The translations under genes were made by a program, and so were the position numbers. A DNA stretch of 21,911 bases from the IMG/VR virus record IMGVR_UViG_3300031857_001576, positions 1 through 21,911 of that record. One strand, written 5' to 3'. Positions 14,591-21,911 of this stretch are shown here, in pieces (within the stretch, counting starts at the first letter, position 1; the number at the start of each line of letters is the position of its first letter). This DNA is from a virus. The notes under the pieces were generated by a model that saw nothing but the letters and a program-made list of their open reading frames with translations, searched no databases and had not been told where the DNA came from.

Positions 14591-14874
14591 AGGTACCAGT
14601 AGTACAGACAGATCAGTTTATTTTGTACATAGAGGATGTTGATGGTTATTGGTTTATACACTGTGATGTATTAACTAAATGGAATAAAGCAGTAAAGCAT
14701 AATTTAAAGTTGTGGTTTAAAAGATTGACTGATGAGTGTGGTAAAGAATTGTTTGCTCTTCATACTCCGGAAGATAAGAAACATGAAAAGTTTTTAAAGA
14801 TTTTTAATTTTTCTTATCTGCATTCTATTAAAGGAAATGATAGTAAAAATTATGATATTTATATCTGGAGATAG
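14587..14874 (+). CDS. AT-rich small gene of unknown function (possible GNAT-like fold)
   Basis: 95 residues if it starts at TTG 14587, whose TTGA overlaps the fibre stop; GTG 14572 (100 residues) is an alternative. Sequence features include FILYIEDVDGYWFIHCDVLT, KWNKAVKHNLKLWFKRLTDE and ALHTPEDKKHEKFLKIFNFS. The pattern of a strand, a WNK helix and a K-FLKIF-F segment resembles degenerate acetyltransferase-like phage proteins, but no acetyl-CoA motif (RxxGxG/A) is visible, so this is weak. A spot count of bases 14641-14700 gives 18 G+C of 60, clearly lower than the neighbours, suggesting separate acquisition. Confidence 0.62.
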   Translation: MKVPVVQTDQFILYIEDVDGYWFIHCDVLTKWNKAVKHNLKLWFKRLTDECGKELFALHTPEDKKHEKFLKIFNFSYLHSIKGNDSKNYDIYIWR

Positions 14875-14876
14875 TT

Positions 14877-15827
14877 ATGGGTATTGAAGCAGCGGTAATA
14901 GCTGGAGGTGCAGGTTTACTTGGCTCTGCTATGGCAGGCAGATCTGCTGAAAGAGCGGCAAGAACATCGGCAGATGCCCAACTGGAAGCAGCACGAATAG
15001 CGGCAGAGGAAGCCAGATTTAGGCCAGTAGGTATTACCTCTCGCTTCGGTACTTCTCAGTTTGCTTTTGATGGTGGTAGGTTAACTGGCGCAGGCTACCA
15101 AGCCTCACCAGAGGTACAGGCACTGCAGAACAGACTATCTGCATTGTACGGTACAAGCCTGGGGCAGGCAGAGGCGGCTCCAGCAGTAGCAGAGACGCTA
15201 TTTGGCCTCGGTAGACAATATCTAGGTGAGAGTCCTGAAGCCATTAGGCAACAGTATTTTAGAGAACAACAGGCGCTACTGGAGCAACCACGTCAGGCAG
15301 AGGAACAGCGTCTTGCTGCCTCTGTATTTGGTCGTGGTCGTGCTGGTCTTAATGTAGGTGCCACAGGACAGCCAGAATTGGCTGCTCTTGCCTCTGCTAG
15401 GCGCCAGCAGGACCTGCAGTTAGCAGCGCAGGCAGAACAGGCTGCACAGCAGCGTATTGGCTTTGGAACAGGTCTGTTTGGTGAAAGTTATGGACTACAG
15501 CCACGGGCCTTGGCACCGTTCCAGGCCCAGTTCAATGTATCGCAGTTGCTGGAAGAGGCAGCAAGGCAGCCGTTAGACATCGGTGCTCAGTTGGGCGGTA
15601 GAACAGCCGCTTCTGGATCAAATGTTGGTCAAATGTTACTAACTGGTGGTTTAGGAGCAGCACAGACCCAACTACAAGGCGGTTTGGTTGGTCCTACTTT
15701 ATTTGCTCAAAACATAGCAAATATCGGCCAGCAATATATGCAAGGCCAGCAACAACAATCGCTTTATGATAAGTTATTAGGCTTAACTAGATATAACCCT
15801 GCAAACTTTCAAAACGTAGCCTATTAA
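14877..15827 (+). CDS. Internal virion (ejection) protein A
   Basis: 316 residues with GGAG (14867-14870) before ATG 14877. An N-terminal glycine- and alanine-rich hydrophobic segment (AAVIAGGAGLLGSAMAG, residues 5-21) could insert in a membrane. Long alanine-, arginine- and glutamine-rich helices follow (ADAQLEAARIAAEEARF; ALASARRQQDLQLAAQAEQA), ending in QQYMQGQQQQSLYDKLLG. This layout, and its place first of three large genes after the fibres, matches podovirus internal core proteins that are ejected with the DNA and build a channel through the cell envelope. No enzymatic motif. Gln codons here are mostly CAG, unlike the next gene. Confidence 0.72.
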   Translation: MGIEAAVIAGGAGLLGSAMAGRSAERAARTSADAQLEAARIAAEEARFRPVGITSRFGTSQFAFDGGRLTGAGYQASPEVQALQNRLSALYGTSLGQAEAAPAVAETLFGLGRQYLGESPEAIRQQYFREQQALLEQPRQAEEQRLAASVFGRGRAGLNVGATGQPELAALASARRQQDLQLAAQAEQAAQQRIGFGTGLFGESYGLQPRALAPFQAQFNVSQLLEEAARQPLDIGAQLGGRTAASGSNVGQMLLTGGLGAAQTQLQGGLVGPTLFAQNIANIGQQYMQGQQQQSLYDKLLGLTRYNPANFQNVAY

Positions 15828-15848
15828 ATAATACACTAGGAACTAATT

Positions 15849-17081
15849 ATGGCAATCCAATCTTTATTTGGTTCTACTTCTAATGTGTTTGGGCCTTCTC
15901 CAGCAGAGATTGCTCTTGCTCGACAGAGAGAAGCACAACAAGAACAGTTATTGCGTAATCAAATGATTTCCCAACAAGGACAGGAATTTGGTCCTTTTAG
16001 AGGGTTATATCAGGCTGGGCTTCGTTTTGGAGATATTGCCGGACAAGCGGTTAAACAAGGATTGTTTCCTGCTCCTGTTGATCCACAACTACAAGAAGCA
16101 GTAGCAGTTCAAACTGTACTATCTAAGTATGCTAATCAGAATCAAACAGACCCTAATATTCTTAACAAGATTGGACAAGAACTAATGTCTATTGCTCCTA
16201 ATGCGGGGCTTAGGGCATTAACTATTGCACAACAATTTGCAAAAGAATCTCCTTTTGGTAAAATAGATCCTTCAAAGTTTACTTCTGAATCTTTACAGAC
16301 ATATCAAAGAACTAGAAATATATCAGATTTAGTTCCTATTGAAAAAGTTAAGGCACTTGCGCCAGGACAAGAAATTATAAGAGCAGCAGGCGCTCTTGGG
16401 TTCGCTATTCCATCAGATGTAACAGCCTTTACTAAAGATCAGTGGGTTGCGATTGATGCTAAAATAAGACAAGATGAAACAAACAGGGCCGCAGCTTCTG
16501 CTGCTAAAATGAACTTTGAAGACCCAAGAGGCAAAGTTGAAGCAATAGCACTTATAAATAATCAGTTAAAACCATTTGTTCAACAAATTACAGCACTTGA
16601 TCAAGCAATTAGTTTACGAAGAAATGATAAATCACCGTTCTCCCAAAGATTATTTGAACAAACTGTGGCAGGTGCTTTTGGAGATTCTCAGAAAGCTGCC
16701 TCTGAAATCAATAGGCTTGTTAATACTGGTAATCTTGGTGAGCGTGTCACAAACACTTTAAGTCTGTTTGTTAGCGGTAATATTGGTAACGCAACAAAAG
16801 AAGATCAATTAGAAAGTTTAAACGCAATTCGTGATTACATTGCTAAACAATATGATTCTACTGCAACTCCGTTTAGGGGCGCTTTAAAAGAAAAAGCAGA
16901 CGAAATTGCTCCGCTTTCCGCTACTAAGTTCACTCGTCCTAAACTTCCAGAAGGACAACAGTATATCCCTATTGATGTTGTTAATCAGTACAAGTTAACA
17001 AAAGGACAAAGATTAAAGCAAGGCGATAAAGAGTTTATTTATAATGGTGACGGTACTATCACTATTCTGAAAGGTCAATAA
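15849..17081 (+). CDS. Internal virion (ejection) protein B
   Basis: 410 residues with AGGAAC before ATG 15849. The N-terminus is polar and glutamine-rich (PSPAEIALARQREAQQEQLL), followed by helical segments (GQELMSIAPNAGLRALTIAQ; FEQTVAGAFGDSQKAASEIN) and a small basic C-terminal domain (KLTKGQRLKQGDKEFIYNGD) that looks like a short beta hairpin. It ends in TAATG, sharing one base with the next start. By position, size and helical character it is the second ejection protein. Composition is visibly more AT-rich than ejection protein A. No catalytic motif is recognised. Confidence 0.68.
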   Translation: MAIQSLFGSTSNVFGPSPAEIALARQREAQQEQLLRNQMISQQGQEFGPFRGLYQAGLRFGDIAGQAVKQGLFPAPVDPQLQEAVAVQTVLSKYANQNQTDPNILNKIGQELMSIAPNAGLRALTIAQQFAKESPFGKIDPSKFTSESLQTYQRTRNISDLVPIEKVKALAPGQEIIRAAGALGFAIPSDVTAFTKDQWVAIDAKIRQDETNRAAASAAKMNFEDPRGKVEAIALINNQLKPFVQQITALDQAISLRRNDKSPFSQRLFEQTVAGAFGDSQKAASEINRLVNTGNLGERVTNTLSLFVSGNIGNATKEDQLESLNAIRDYIAKQYDSTATPFRGALKEKADEIAPLSATKFTRPKLPEGQQYIPIDVVNQYKLTKGQRLKQGDKEFIYNGDGTITILKGQ

Positions 17082-19741
17082 TGGCACAAGATAAAAGCGT
17101 AATGGGTCCGATTAAGTGGGACGAGCCTATTACATCTATTGGTCCTGCTGGTGATTTTACTCCTTTAGAAGCTGGTGCAACTCCTTCTCGTGTTTCTCGT
17201 GCTGGTTTTGAAAACGTATTAAGTGAGAATTTAAAAATAGGAGCGGCTAATGTAGCACAGCTGTTGTTACTGCCGTTTCGTATTCCTACATTTGAAACAG
17301 AACTAGCCGCAACTAAACTATCTAAAAGCATTCCAAGTTTGTTTGGAGTAACTGAGATAGGACCGCCTGAAGATGTTGTTCAACGAACAATAGCGGCAGG
17401 CACACAAGCGTTGCCTACTATACTGCTTCCTGGCCCTAAAGGCGCATCATTATTTACTCGTTCTCCGAAGGCGGCAGGAGAGGCTGTGGCAACCGCATTT
17501 GGTGCTGGTGCTGGTTTTGAAATAGGAAGAATGTTAGGAGAGGGTTCTGCATTTGAAGCACCGTTAGCTATCGGAGGTGCTTTATCTGCTGGAACAGCAT
17601 CTAGCATTTTATATAATGCGTTTACACTTGCGCCCAAGGTTGGAAAAGAATTTATTACTTCTTTAAAAGGTAAAATACAGGGTGCTGTTGGAGATGAGAA
17701 TTATAATAAACTTGTAAACGCAGTAAACGCTGATCAGATCAATCGTATTATGATTGAAGATCCAACTATTCCTGAGAAGTTAAGCCGTGTTGCAGAGATT
17801 CAACAACTTATTCCAGGCTTTAGTCCTAACTTATTTCAAGCCACGGCATCACCCACTGTTGGAATTAGAGCACAAGCGGCTTTACAGCGGCAAGTAGATA
17901 AGATTCCTGAAGTTATCTCACAGACACAAAATAGCATGACCGCTGTGCGTGCTAAAACTGCTGAGTTGTTTCCGGTAACTGAGTCTTCATTTGTGTTTGC
18001 TGGTAGGCAAGCAGATAAAACTAAAACAGCACTAGCTTCATTAGTTAAAAATGCCGATGATAATATTGAAAATTTAAGTTCTACTTTTGTAAGGACAGGC
18101 AGGCAAGAACTTGGCGATAAAATTAGGCAGGCTTACGAAACACGAAGAAAAGCTGTTGGTGATTTATTTAAAGATCAGTATTCTGCTTTAGATTCAGAAG
18201 CAGATTCTATTGGTGCTCGTTTAGCATCTAACGAAGTTGGAAACATTTATAACACTGTTTTACAGAATAGACAGATTTTTGAACAATCTCCAGAGTTGTT
18301 TACTCTTGTTCAAACAGCGTTCAAGCCAAAACAAGTACCTACTCCAAGTATATTAGGTCCGTCAGGAGAGCCTCTTGCTACAGCGGCAGCGCCTAGTTTT
18401 GAACCTGTTAATTTTAATGACTTACGTTCTTTGTCTCGTAGAGCCAATGCTGACTTTTTTGCCGCACAACAAGCAAATGCTGCTAACATTCCCGGTGCCG
18501 GACAACGGATGTTTGCTCTGGGTCAGCTAAAAACACAGATTGATAACGCTATTGAAACACTACCGGACGATATTAAAAATAAATACAAAGCACTAAATGC
18601 TGCTTATGACGATCAATACAGGGAAGTATTTCGTAAAGGTCTTGGTGGTATTGTAGGCGCTAAAACAAGGATGGGAGAAAGAGTAAAAGATGAAGATATT
18701 ATAAATCAACTTGTAAAACCAAGCAATGTTGATGATTTCTATCGTATCTTTGGTCAAAATTCGGACACAGAGCAGTTTCTATCAAATGGTTTAATAACTA
18801 AGTTTTTATCACAGCCTAACTCTTTGACTCCTGATGGTGTACTAAATCAAGACGCATTGCGTTCTTTTGTGCGTAAAAATGAGGAAGTTATTGCAAAAGT
18901 TCCATCATTGCAAGGTTTTCTTTCTAATGCAGAAAAGAATATGGAAACATTTATTGCACAGAGACAAGCGGCGGTCAGTGGGATGCAGGCATTAGAAGAC
19001 TCCGCACTAAAAGCAATAGCAAAGAAACAAGACCTAGACCAAGTATTTAAAACAGGAGAGTCTGGTGCGTTCCAAGATTTAAGTAAATTATCACAGTTAA
19101 TTGGTGCTTCTAAAGCAGACCCAACAGGCAGAGCATTAAAAGGCTTGCAAGGAATAATGTTAAATAAAGCATTAGATGCTCAAGATCCTGTTGACTTTCT
19201 AAATAAAAATAGAAAGGCTTTTGAACGTGCTTTTGGTGATAACTTTTCTACTGTAGAAAAACTAACAGAGGCCGGACAAATACTTGGCCGTTCTTTTCCT
19301 GTAAATCCGCCTGCTCGTGTTCTTGAAGGTGACATATTAGAAAGAGCAATTGGAACATCTGGTCCTGGCGTTGGTTCTTTACTGCGTGACCGTATTTCAT
19401 CCTTTGGATATAAAGCGTCTATTTTGTTTTCTAGGTTTACACAACAGAAAGGCATTGAATCCAAAGACAATGCTTTTTTAGAAGTGTTTAAAAATCCAGA
19501 GTTAGCACAAGAGGCTGCAAAGAATATCCAGATTATAAACTCACAGGCTGCATCAGACAAAGCAAAAGAAATTGCTAAATCTGGTTTGTATAATGTTTTA
19601 GTAAGGTCTGGTGTGAATATGTATCGCGCTGGTGTTGTAGGTTCTGCTGCAGAAATGGGACAACAAAGAGCCGAGGAACAAAGACAAACTGGGCTACAAA
19701 CACCTATTGAATTACCAGCAGACTTACAACTAGGACAATAA
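17081..19741 (+). CDS. Internal virion (ejection) protein C, large
   Basis: 886 residues, the longest of the ejection set. It starts MAQDKSVMGPIKWDEPITSI and has hydrophobic, glycine-rich stretches in the first 190 residues (NVAQLLLLPFRIPTF; APLAIGGALSAGTASSILYN) that may enter the membrane. A long helical and alanine-rich body follows, with MYRAGVVGSAAEMGQQRAEE near the C-terminus. It is analogous by place and size to T7 gp16, P22 gp16/gp20 and similar proteins, but no lytic transglycosylase motif (ES and GLMQ) is visible, so it probably lacks wall-cutting activity. It would be the main part of the DNA-ejection channel. Confidence 0.7.
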   Translation: MAQDKSVMGPIKWDEPITSIGPAGDFTPLEAGATPSRVSRAGFENVLSENLKIGAANVAQLLLLPFRIPTFETELAATKLSKSIPSLFGVTEIGPPEDVVQRTIAAGTQALPTILLPGPKGASLFTRSPKAAGEAVATAFGAGAGFEIGRMLGEGSAFEAPLAIGGALSAGTASSILYNAFTLAPKVGKEFITSLKGKIQGAVGDENYNKLVNAVNADQINRIMIEDPTIPEKLSRVAEIQQLIPGFSPNLFQATASPTVGIRAQAALQRQVDKIPEVISQTQNSMTAVRAKTAELFPVTESSFVFAGRQADKTKTALASLVKNADDNIENLSSTFVRTGRQELGDKIRQAYETRRKAVGDLFKDQYSALDSEADSIGARLASNEVGNIYNTVLQNRQIFEQSPELFTLVQTAFKPKQVPTPSILGPSGEPLATAAAPSFEPVNFNDLRSLSRRANADFFAAQQANAANIPGAGQRMFALGQLKTQIDNAIETLPDDIKNKYKALNAAYDDQYREVFRKGLGGIVGAKTRMGERVKDEDIINQLVKPSNVDDFYRIFGQNSDTEQFLSNGLITKFLSQPNSLTPDGVLNQDALRSFVRKNEEVIAKVPSLQGFLSNAEKNMETFIAQRQAAVSGMQALEDSALKAIAKKQDLDQVFKTGESGAFQDLSKLSQLIGASKADPTGRALKGLQGIMLNKALDAQDPVDFLNKNRKAFERAFGDNFSTVEKLTEAGQILGRSFPVNPPARVLEGDILERAIGTSGPGVGSLLRDRISSFGYKASILFSRFTQQKGIESKDNAFLEVFKNPELAQEAAKNIQIINSQAASDKAKEIAKSGLYNVLVRSGVNMYRAGVVGSAAEMGQQRAEEQRQTGLQTPIELPADLQLGQ

Positions 19742-19742
19742 A

Positions 19743-20183
19743 ATGTCTGATCCAGCAGCATCAGTCCGTGCTGCGCTAGGAGGCATCAAAGAAGCGGTAA
19801 AAGTTGGCAGAGAGATCAACGAAACCGCCAAAGAAGTCAATACCTTCCTAGACGAGGAAGCAAAGGCTAGGATTGCCTGGAAGCGCAAACAACAGCAAAT
19901 TGAACGCCGTGGTGACATGATGTTCATGTCTGCCTATGAAGAGTACAAAATCATTAGGCAAATCAGGGACGCAGAGATGGAGATGTATAAGCAGATTGAA
20001 GTGGAGTTTGGAAGGCCAGCAGTGTCAGAAGTCAAGTCCTTAATTACACAACTACGAAAACAACATCTAGAACTTAACGATGAGTTTTATCGTAAGCGTA
20101 TGCAGACTAGACGAGAGTGGGGAATGATTTTAGTTGCTAGTGCTGTTGTGTATGGAATCTTTAAATTGACTGGAGTTATGTAA
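19743..20183 (+). CDS. Coiled-coil protein with C-terminal membrane anchor
   Basis: 146 residues, AGGAC before ATG 19743. N-terminal ASVRAALGGIKEAVKVGREI, then long charged helices (DEEAKARIAWKRKQQQIERR; VEFGRPAVSEVKSLITQLRK), and one C-terminal transmembrane segment (about residues 125-143, WGMILVASAVVYGIFKLTG). Tail-anchored orientation, with the coiled coil in the cytoplasm, is likely. It lies between the ejection proteins and the holin, so it could be part of the lysis block, for example a spanin-like or holin partner, or a late virion protein. It lacks a signal peptide and a lipobox, so a standard spanin is not supported. A 31-base tandem repeat overlaps its stop. Confidence 0.66.
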   Translation: MSDPAASVRAALGGIKEAVKVGREINETAKEVNTFLDEEAKARIAWKRKQQQIERRGDMMFMSAYEEYKIIRQIRDAEMEMYKQIEVEFGRPAVSEVKSLITQLRKQHLELNDEFYRKRMQTRREWGMILVASAVVYGIFKLTGVM

Positions 20184-20229
20184 TGATTACTTTAATATGA
20201 CTGGAGTTATGTAATGATTACTTTAATAT
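20167..20229 (+). repeat. 31-base tandem duplication at a stop/start junction
   Basis: Bases 20167-20197 and 20198-20228 are identical (31 bases), and base 20229 continues the match. Each copy holds the GGAG ribosome site, the TAATG stop/start and the first five codons of the next gene. In the first copy those five codons run into TGA (MITLI then stop, 20183-20200); the second copy supplies the true start of the holin gene at 20214. Confidence 0.95.
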
Positions 20230-20696
20230 CTACGCTAATCTCCTTCCTTATGGGAGGCCTGCCCAAGTTCCTAGACTTCTTTCAAGACAGGTCAGATAAG
20301 AAGCATGAGTTAGACCTAGCCAAGATGCAGACAGACCGTGAACTGGCTATGGCCGAGAAAGGCTTCTTAGCACAGACTCGCATAGAAGAGATACGCACAG
20401 ATCAGGTAGCGATGCAGACAGCGGTGCAGGAACGACAGGCACTCTATGCACACGATATTGAGATTGGCAAAGGTGCATCACAGTGGGTTATCAATCTTCG
20501 TGCTTCAGTAAGGCCTCTGATTACCTATGGTATGTTCGTAATGTTGCTCTTTGTGAACATCTTTGGCTTCTTCTACGCATGGAAGACTGGTGTGCCTTTT
20601 GACCAAGCAATGGCTATCCTGTGGGATGAGGACAGTGCTATTATCTTTTCATCAGTGATTGCCTTCTGGTTTGGTACACAATCGTTTAAGAAATGA
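20214..20696 (+). CDS. Holin, three-segment type (GTA_holin_3TM-like)
   Basis: 160 residues from ATG 20214, with GGAG (20203-20206) upstream. An N-terminal hydrophobic segment (MITLISTLISFLMGG) is followed by a charged coiled coil (residues 26-85), then two transmembrane segments: LITYGMFVMLLFVNIFGFF (about 102-120) and IIFSSVIAFWFGTQ (about 143-156). The order S-x-W-V-x-x-L-R-A-S-V-R-P before the membrane pair, and an FWFGTQSFKK end, matches the three-segment holin family known from gene-transfer-agent and phage lysis genes. Its TGA overlaps the lysozyme ATG (ATGA). It makes the inner-membrane hole that lets the lysozyme reach the cell wall. Confidence 0.8.
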   Translation: MITLISTLISFLMGGLPKFLDFFQDRSDKKHELDLAKMQTDRELAMAEKGFLAQTRIEEIRTDQVAMQTAVQERQALYAHDIEIGKGASQWVINLRASVRPLITYGMFVMLLFVNIFGFFYAWKTGVPFDQAMAILWDEDSAIIFSSVIAFWFGTQSFKK

Positions 20697-21169
20697 AGGT
20701 ATCTGCCGAATGTATTGACATGATTAAGCACCATGAGGGTGTTCGTGTCAAGCCATATCGCTGTCCTGCGCTGCTGTGGACAGTTGGCGTAGGCCATGTC
20801 ATAGACCCTAACCATATAAAGGTGCCTTTTGATGAACGAAAAACACTACCAATCCCTGATGGCTGGGACAGACAGCTTACTACAACAGAGGTTGATGCCA
20901 TTCTTGCCGCAGACTTGGCTACGTTTGAGCGAGGCGTATTACGACTGTGTCCTGCTGATCTTACTCAGTCTAGGTTTGACAGCCTCGTATCCTTCTCTTT
21001 CAATGTTGGCCTCGGCAATCTCCAACGCTCTAGCATCCGCATGAAGCACAACCGTGGTGACTTTGATGGCGCTGCGGAAGCCTTCATGCAGTGGACCAAG
21101 GCTGGCGGTAAAGAACTGCCTGGCCTTGTAAAACGCCGTAAGGATGAGATGTCTTTGTATCTTAGATAA
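20693..21169 (+). CDS. Endolysin, GH24 lysozyme
   Basis: 158 residues, no signal peptide, so it depends on the holin just upstream. The GH24 signature is clear: HHEGVRVKPYRCPALLWTVG with the catalytic Glu at E15, C24 nine residues on and T30 six further, the same spacing as E11-D20-T26 of T4 lysozyme but with Cys in place of Asp. Later LTQSRFDSLVSFSFNVGLGN, a WTKAGGKELPGLVKRRKDEM block and an LYLR end match the C-terminal lobe. It cleaves the sugar backbone of peptidoglycan. ATG 20693 overlaps the holin stop, so the two are coupled. Confidence 0.95.
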   Translation: MKVSAECIDMIKHHEGVRVKPYRCPALLWTVGVGHVIDPNHIKVPFDERKTLPIPDGWDRQLTTTEVDAILAADLATFERGVLRLCPADLTQSRFDSLVSFSFNVGLGNLQRSSIRMKHNRGDFDGAAEAFMQWTKAGGKELPGLVKRRKDEMSLYLR

Positions 21170-21194
21170 AAAAAAGAGCCTCCGAAGAGGCCCT
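21168..21194 (-). terminator. Intrinsic terminator for the minus-strand operon
   Basis: Read on the minus strand, a GC-rich stem (GCCTC and GAGGC, with an outer mismatch and further pairs) closes a TTCG tetraloop and is followed by eight T (complement of A 21168-21175). Bases 21176-21193 form the stem and loop. It ends the transcript that carries the reductase and the 43-residue gene. On the plus strand there is no T-run after the stem, so it is not an efficient terminator for the late genes. Confidence 0.82.
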
Positions 21195-21216
21195 AAAGTA
21201 CCGCCACCTAGACTCT

Positions 21217-21348
21217 TTACCAAAGAAACATTATTCGTAACACAAACAAATCGATGACTATGCCTTTGTTAAAGTCTTCGTCATCGTCTAAGTTTACGAA
21301 TTCTGCACCAACCATCATACCAGAAATAAGATAGAAGTTTATAATCAT
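21217..21348 (-). CDS. 43-residue protein after the reductase, unknown
   Basis: ATG at 21348 overlaps the reductase stop in an ATGA arrangement, and the frame ends with TAA (complement of 21217-21219) close to the terminator. The sequence is hydrophobic at the start (MIINFYLISGMMVGAEFVNL), then very acidic (DDDEDFNKG), then hydrophobic again (IVIDLFVLRIMFLW). Similar short hydrophobic-acidic-hydrophobic ORFs occur in aquatic podoviruses, in my recollection, but no function is assigned. It could be a small membrane-associated protein. Coupled translation with the reductase is likely. Confidence 0.62.
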   Translation of the reverse strand: MIINFYLISGMMVGAEFVNLDDDEDFNKGIVIDLFVLRIMFLW

Positions 21349-21911
21349 ATTTCGCAATGCCCAGAAACGCAGGCCAATGTCTGAGCGCCTTCGACATTAT
21401 CATCCTTCTCAACAAGACCGTCCCAGTAAATATCTTTAGGCATCTTTGCTAAGAGTTCATTGTATGCTTCTTCGGAACACTCTTCATAAGGCGCTTGGCG
21501 GTAACTACCACCGTCCCAAGGCAGGAACGATATACCAGAGATTTCATCGAAGTTCCTCCACACCCATGCGCCAACATCCATCCATTCATCTTCCTTAACA
21601 GAGATAGTCACAGACGGTTTGTGCTCACACCAGTGACGCTGATACATCAACCATAGGTCGAGGTGCTCTAATGCTGTTAGATCGTCACGCAGTCTTGCTC
21701 CTTCAGGAGCCTTCATCGGAAAGGAAAAGACTACTGTGCTGTCTGGTCGCATTACACAATCTTCGGCAGGAACACCTTGCTCAACTAGAAAAGTCGAAAG
21801 AGGGTCCTTTTTATCGCCACGAACCCTTCGTATGTAATAACGACTATGTCGAGCATGAATACCAGAGGCAGAATCAACAAGTTGGCTAACAGTGCCACTA
21901 GGTTTGACACA
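21345..21911 (-). CDS. nrdJ: Class II ribonucleotide reductase (B12-dependent), C-terminal part
   Basis: 188 residues to the window edge, still open, so the N-terminal part lies to the right of the window. Readable parts are VKPSGTVSQL near the edge (the phosphate-binding PSGT segment), SRYYIRRVRGDKKDPL, then KPSVTISVKEDEWMDVGAWV and ISGISFLPWDGGSYRQAPYE. The C-terminus ends in ACVSGHCEI, a CX4C pair like the redox-relay cysteines at the end of the monomeric Lactobacillus enzyme. The enzyme turns ribonucleoside triphosphates into deoxy forms and supplies DNA precursors for phage replication. It is transcribed against the late genes. The active-site radical cysteine lies outside the window. 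Confidence 0.93.
   Translation of the reverse strand, partial: CVKPSGTVSQLVDSASGIHARHSRYYIRRVRGDKKDPLSTFLVEQGVPAEDCVMRPDSTVVFSFPMKAPEGARLRDDLTALEHLDLWLMYQRHWCEHKPSVTISVKEDEWMDVGAWVWRNFDEISGISFLPWDGGSYRQAPYEECSEEAYNELLAKMPKDIYWDGLVEKDDNVEGAQTLACVSGHCEI

Noticed and set aside
19180-19761. 193-codon minus-strand frame opposite the end of the large ejection gene
   Set aside because: Cysteine- and serine-rich shadow of a highly helical gene; no start signal or promoter.
21176-21194. Hairpin after the lysozyme as terminator of the late genes
   Set aside because: On the plus strand the stem is followed by CTAAAGTACC, not a T-run; the T-run exists only on the minus strand.
1-21911. tRNA genes, CRISPR arrays, integrase or attachment sites
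   Set aside because: No cloverleaf, no regularly spaced repeats and no recombinase gene were seen on either strand.

Overview
The window is a gene-dense stretch of a tailed double-stranded DNA phage, most probably a short-tailed (podovirus) type. It covers nearly the whole late, structural half of the genome. The evidence is a large terminase with readable ATPase and nuclease motifs, followed on the same strand by portal, scaffold, HK97-type coat, adaptor and nozzle tail proteins, and three large internal (ejection) proteins, with no tail tape measure and no tail sheath. The host cannot be read from the sequence. A partial class II (B12-dependent) ribonucleotide reductase is a gene often carried by aquatic phages, so an aquatic bacterial host is a reasonable guess.

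Layout, left to right. At 2-3794 lie the end of the small terminase subunit, the large terminase, a small acidic protein and the portal. At 3787-6531 is a 914-residue fibre-like protein with a coiled-coil start, a collagen-like stretch, what looks like a complete five-bladed beta-propeller and a repeat-rich C-terminus, followed at 6545-6814 by a small companion protein. At 6811-7380 an HNH-type nuclease gene sits on the opposite strand with its own promoter, back to back with a second promoter that reads right. At 7457-9773 are two small proteins (one a zinc-ribbon type), the scaffold and the coat protein. At 9840-11645 are a probable decoration protein, a duplicated small protein, a mini-holin candidate, a small beta-type structural protein and three tiny lysine-rich proteins with overlapping starts and stops. 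At 11646-14874 are the tail adaptor, tail nozzle, a second fibre with histidine pairs and an AT-rich gene. At 14877-19741 are three internal virion proteins. At 19743-21169 are a membrane-anchored coiled-coil protein and a lysis cassette (three-segment holin, then a GH24 lysozyme).

The right end (21171-21911) runs the other way: a class II ribonucleotide reductase cut by the window edge, a 43-residue ORF overlapping its stop, and a terminator for that strand. The late genes therefore converge on a nucleotide-metabolism operon.

The genes are tightly packed with many 1-4 base stop/start overlaps, so translational coupling is likely to set protein ratios. Strong RNA hairpins flank the decoration gene, and the only convincing host-type promoters are the back-to-back pair at the nuclease gene. 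The gene order (terminase, portal, scaffold, coat, adaptor, nozzle, ejection proteins, lysis) resembles P22-type more than T7-type maps, apart from the fibre gene between portal and scaffold. No tRNA, integrase, CRISPR array, insertion sequence or phage RNA polymerase was seen, and there is no stretch longer than about 100 bases without a gene.
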